From Bacteroidaceae bacterium (GTDB lineage Bacteria > Bacteroidota > Bacteroidia > Bacteroidales > Bacteroidaceae), in the NCBI GenBank assembly GCA_017503065.1, contig JAFVTT010000059.1, positions 1 to 8,863 of the forward strand: a stretch of DNA of 8,863 nt, given 5' to 3'. Positions 6,579 through 8,863 of the stretch are shown here, one piece after another. A program made the position numbers and the translations under genes. Numbering within the stretch: position 1 is the first letter of the stretch; the number at the start of each line of letters is the position of its first letter. The notes under the pieces are model-generated. The model had not been told where the DNA came from and did no database searches. It was given only the letters and a program-made list of their open reading frames with translations.

Positions 6579-7136
6579 ATGAAAAAGATACCATTCATAC
6601 TACTGCTGGCGGCAATGATGCTGACTCTCACGTCTTGGAAAACGGAAAACGGAAAACGGAAAACGGAAAACTCATCCGCCCACCGCTCACCGCTCACCAC
6701 TCACCGCTCACCGTTCACTATCCCATCAGACACCACCAAGGCCGACAAGGATACCACCAAGACACGCAAGGCTTATCCGCAAACCGCTCAGGACACCTCT
6801 GTGGCATACACGGACACTTTGAGCGAGGTTAGCGTGAAGGCCGACAAGAACCTGCGTGTTGTGGATGTCATAAACAAGTCCCTGAAAAACGGTCTTACAC
6901 AACCGCGTCAGAAAGGTATCTCCGACATCATAGGCGAAAAGGCCAACGACTACATCATGCACCCCTTTGCATGGCGCGAACGACGCAAGGAAAAGAACCT
7001 GAAGAAAGCCAAGGAGAACATCCAGAAACTGGATGCCGCCAAGACCTACGAAGACGAACTCACCGAAGCCATAAACCGCCAGTTGCGCGAGGACTCCATT
7101 GCCGCGGCAAAGAAGAAGATGGGAGAGAGGAAGTAG
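6579..7136 (+). CDS. Small exported protein of unknown function
   Basis: 185 residues from the ATG at 6579, chosen because the promoter places the transcript start near 6561. It begins with MKKIPFILLLAAMMLTLTSW, a signal peptide (lysines, then a hydrophobic run) without a lipobox cysteine. It therefore probably enters the periplasm. Directly after the signal come about 28 residues coded by heptamer arrays (KTENGKRKTEN, then HRSPLTTHRSPFT), followed by a Thr/Lys/Asp-rich stretch. The part that looks conserved is LRVVDVINKSLKNG, then KGISDIIGEKANDYIMHPFAWRERR, followed by a highly charged, probably helical tail rich in K, E and A. I recall similar uncharacterised proteins in Bacteroidales but cannot name a function. 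The stop is 13 bases before the Fic start, so the two genes are probably co-transcribed. Confidence 0.75.
   Translation: MKKIPFILLLAAMMLTLTSWKTENGKRKTENSSAHRSPLTTHRSPFTIPSDTTKADKDTTKTRKAYPQTAQDTSVAYTDTLSEVSVKADKNLRVVDVINKSLKNGLTQPRQKGISDIIGEKANDYIMHPFAWRERRKEKNLKKAKENIQKLDAAKTYEDELTEAINRQLREDSIAAAKKKMGERK
6637..6671 (+). repeat. GGAAAAC heptamer array in the exported-protein gene (5 units)
   Basis: Five perfect copies of GGAAAAC, the same cyclic unit as the ACGGAAA array in polA, in an in-frame position that yields KTENGKRKTEN just after the signal peptide. Confidence 0.95.
6684..6718 (+). repeat. CGCTCAC heptamer array (5 units)
   Basis: CGCTCAC, CGCTCAC, CACTCAC, CGCTCAC, CGTTCAC in tandem, coding for the HRSPLTTHRSPFT segment. 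It lies 12 bases after the GGAAAAC array; the sequences are unrelated but the period of seven is the same. Confidence 0.93.
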
Positions 7137-7149
7137 ACATCTTTTGACA

Positions 7150-7932
7150 ATGTGTGAGGATTTAGAGAAGCAGTACAACGCACTCCTGCATGAATACCAA
7201 AAGTGCGTGGAGAAGAAGATGGCTCCAGATGACTATATCCAATATAACGAGATACTCTTTTCTGCACAAAGTCTTGGCATAGAAGGAAATTCATATACCA
7301 TCAATGACACCAAGGCACTGAAGGAATTGGGATTGGGCGTTGTGCCTACGAACAAACCTTTGGTGGAAACCATGGAGATGCTCGACCACTTCCATGCCTA
7401 CGAGCAGATGCTTGATTCAACGCAAAGCCCTCTGACAGAAGACTATATCCTGGCGCTACATGCCACACTCACACGCCACACCATCTCATACCGTCACCCT
7501 GGCGCCAACCCCGGCGAATACACTACTATGGACATGGGAGCAGGAGACACCCTCTTCGGTGACCATGAACAACTGATAAAGAGAGTTCCAGACCTTCTGC
7601 AACATACCGAACAGGCTATCCAAAAAGGATTGCCACCGATATTCGTTGCGGCCATTTTTCACGGACACTTCATCTATCTTCATCCCTTCAGAGACGGCAA
7701 CGGACGCATGGCCCGCCTTTTGTCCAACAAAATCCTTCTTCAGGCAGGGCATCCTATCCTCATCATTACACGCGAATCCAAGGAAGAGTACATCCGCGCC
7801 CTAAAACTCTTCCACAACGACAGTGCCGAGTATCTGGTAGCCTTCTTCTATCAATGTGCCATAAAGCGTATGAAGAAGGAGATAGAAGAAAAAAAGCAGA
7901 ATACCATCAAGGGTATGACCTTCCTTCTGTAA
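7150..7932 (+). CDS. Fic family protein, class II (N-terminal inhibitory motif)
   Basis: Fic enzymes usually transfer AMP from ATP to a hydroxyl side chain of a target protein. The ATG at 7150 gives 260 residues and the natural start MCEDLEKQYN; an in-frame upstream start at 7099 would overlap the preceding gene and adds an atypical arginine-rich lead. The active-site motif HPFRDGNGRMAR (178-189) is complete, including catalytic H178 and N184/R186 of the phosphate-binding turn. A flap-like PGEYT occurs at 121-125. SLGIEG (41-46) fits the inhibitory-helix pattern [S/T]xxxE[G/N]; its position before the Fic core marks class II, in which E45 would block the ATP site until released. No signal peptide or DNA-binding domain is seen. 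No separate antitoxin is needed with this architecture. The target is unknown. It is downstream of the exported-protein gene in one apparent operon and convergent with cysteine synthase. Confidence 0.93.
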   Translation: MCEDLEKQYNALLHEYQKCVEKKMAPDDYIQYNEILFSAQSLGIEGNSYTINDTKALKELGLGVVPTNKPLVETMEMLDHFHAYEQMLDSTQSPLTEDYILALHATLTRHTISYRHPGANPGEYTTMDMGAGDTLFGDHEQLIKRVPDLLQHTEQAIQKGLPPIFVAAIFHGHFIYLHPFRDGNGRMARLLSNKILLQAGHPILIITRESKEEYIRALKLFHNDSAEYLVAFFYQCAIKRMKKEIEEKKQNTIKGMTFLL

Positions 7933-7966
7933 CCGATAATTCACCCATTCCTCCCCGAACGTCAAT

Positions 7967-8054
7967 TTGTGTTGTACCATCAACAGAACAGTGTTGATAC
8001 GACAACAGGGCAGTGTTGATACGACAACAGGGCAGTGTTGATACGACAACAAAA
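7967..8054. repeat. 22-base tandem repeat, four units, each with hairpin arms
   Basis: Units start at 7967 (degenerate), 7989, 8011 and 8033. The two middle units are identical (CAGTGTTGATACGACAACAGGG) and the last differs only in its final three bases. Every unit contains TGTTG, six bases, CAACA, able to form a 5-base-pair stem. The degenerate first unit keeps both arms, the loop length and the 22-base phase, but has loop TACCAT instead of ATACGA. The array fills the gap between the convergent Fic and cysteine synthase genes, ending 3 bases before the latter's stop codon. A role as bidirectional terminator or protein-binding array is inference. Confidence 0.93.
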
Positions 8055-8056
8055 GT

Positions 8057-8863
8057 TCATCTTCTGTATAGTTCCGTGCTGAGATAGCGTTCACCGGTGT
8101 CGGGCAAAACGACGACGATGGCCTTGCCCTTGGCTTCGGGGGTGAGGGCATAGGTAAGAGCGGCATGAACGGCAGCACCGGAGGAAATGCCCGTGATGAG
8201 GCCTTCGTGGCGGGAGAGTTCGCGACCAGTTTGCATGGCCTGTTCTGTGGATACCTGCATGATGCGGTCAACCACAATGGGGTCGTAGTTCTCGGGGATG
8301 AAGTTGGCGCCAATGCCCTGTATGCCATGGGGGGAGGCGATGCCTCCGCTGAGCAGGGGGGATTCCTGGGGTTCTACGGCAATGGATAGGAGTTGCGGGT
8401 TATGTGCCTTGAGGCCACGGGCAGTACCGCAGAGGGTTCCGCCTGTGCCGACGGTGGCCACAAGGATGTCCACTTGTCCGTCGGTGTCTTCCCATATCTC
8501 TTGGGCGGTGCTGAGGACGTGGGCTTCGGGATTGGCCGGATTGGAGAACTGGCCAAGAATAACGGACCCGGGGATGCTCCTGTTCAGGCGTTCTGCCTCG
8601 GCAATGGCACCTGCCATGCCCTCTATGCCCGGAGTGAGGACAATCCTTGCCCCGGCGGCACGAAGCAGTTGCTGGCGCTCCTGACTCATGGTATCGGGCA
8701 TGACGATAACGGCCTCATAACCACGCACTCGGCTTATCCATGCAAGCCCCACCCCCGTGTTGCCGCTGGTGGGTTCTATGATGGTTCCTCCGGGGCGTAG
8801 CATGCCGCGTCGCTCGGCATCCAGAATCATGTTAAGGGCCACACGGTCCTTCACGCTGCCTCC
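8057..8863 (-). CDS. cysK: Cysteine synthase A (O-acetylserine sulfhydrylase), 5' end outside the window
   Basis: PLP enzyme that makes cysteine from O-acetylserine and sulfide in the cytoplasm. The frame is open through the right edge: GGS precedes VKDR, so the GTG at 8854 is not the start; the first 30-40 residues typical of the family are missing. Visible: the PLP lysine in GGSVKDR at the edge, the substrate-binding loop TSGNTG, the phosphate-binding loop TVGTGGT, GISSGAA near the C-terminus (the serine contacting the PLP ring nitrogen) and the C-terminal GERYLSTELY typical of CysK. These loops favour CysK over cystathionine beta-synthase or CysM, though the latter is not fully excluded without the N-terminus. 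It is convergent with the Fic gene, with the 22-base repeat array just beyond its stop codon. Its own promoter lies outside the window. Confidence 0.93.
   Translation of the reverse strand, partial: GGSVKDRVALNMILDAERRGMLRPGGTIIEPTSGNTGVGLAWISRVRGYEAVIVMPDTMSQERQQLLRAAGARIVLTPGIEGMAGAIAEAERLNRSIPGSVILGQFSNPANPEAHVLSTAQEIWEDTDGQVDILVATVGTGGTLCGTARGLKAHNPQLLSIAVEPQESPLLSGGIASPHGIQGIGANFIPENYDPIVVDRIMQVSTEQAMQTGRELSRHEGLITGISSGAAVHAALTYALTPEAKGKAIVVVLPDTGERYLSTELYRR

Noticed and set aside
7967..8054. CRISPR array
   Set aside because: The 22-base units are directly adjacent with no unique spacers and no cas genes are nearby.
7801..8328. Minus-strand frame of 175 codons spanning the 22-base repeats
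   Set aside because: It runs across the repeat array and the ends of both convergent genes in a different frame; the Fic and cysteine synthase readings explain the DNA.

Overview
The window looks like a chromosomal segment from a member of the Bacteroidales (Bacteroides/Prevotella-like). Three things point that way. Promoter-like sites carry the Bacteroidetes -7 element TAnnTTTG. Start codons lack Shine-Dalgarno sequences. A FISUMP-domain protein is present beside housekeeping proteins that read like Bacteroidales homologues. The species cannot be told from the sequence alone.

Layout. Positions 1-2484 (+) hold an AT-richer two-gene unit: a Ycf46-like AAA+ ATPase, cut off at the left edge, followed 2 bases later by a three-part cytosolic protein ending in a FISUMP (C-type-lectin-like) domain. 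A strong hairpin at 2601-2632 closes it. From 2670 the composition becomes GC-richer. A polyprenyl diphosphate synthase gene (-) is divergent from polA (+), with back-to-back promoters between them. After polA comes a repeat-rich intergenic stretch with a good promoter, then a small exported protein of unknown function and a class II Fic protein in one apparent operon. This operon converges on a cysteine synthase gene (-) that runs off the right edge. Four 22-base units separate the two.

How the genes relate. The middle and right parts are mostly housekeeping: isoprenoid chain synthesis (probably for menaquinone), DNA repair and Okazaki-fragment processing, and cysteine synthesis. The left unit resembles an accessory sensor/ATPase pair and may be horizontally acquired.

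Most notable points. (1) PolA keeps its 5'-nuclease and polymerase domains, but its 3'-5' exonuclease domain is eroded and lacks the catalytic motifs. (2) Heptamer arrays (ACGGAAA, TTCCGAY, CGCTCAC) occur inside polA, in the downstream intergenic region as a 25-base inverted repeat, and inside the exported-protein gene. Two unrelated proteins therefore share a KTENGKR-type peptide. (3) The ATPase + FISUMP pair has a C-terminal region of the kind that diversity-generating retroelements mutate in some relatives, although no reverse transcriptase or template is visible here.
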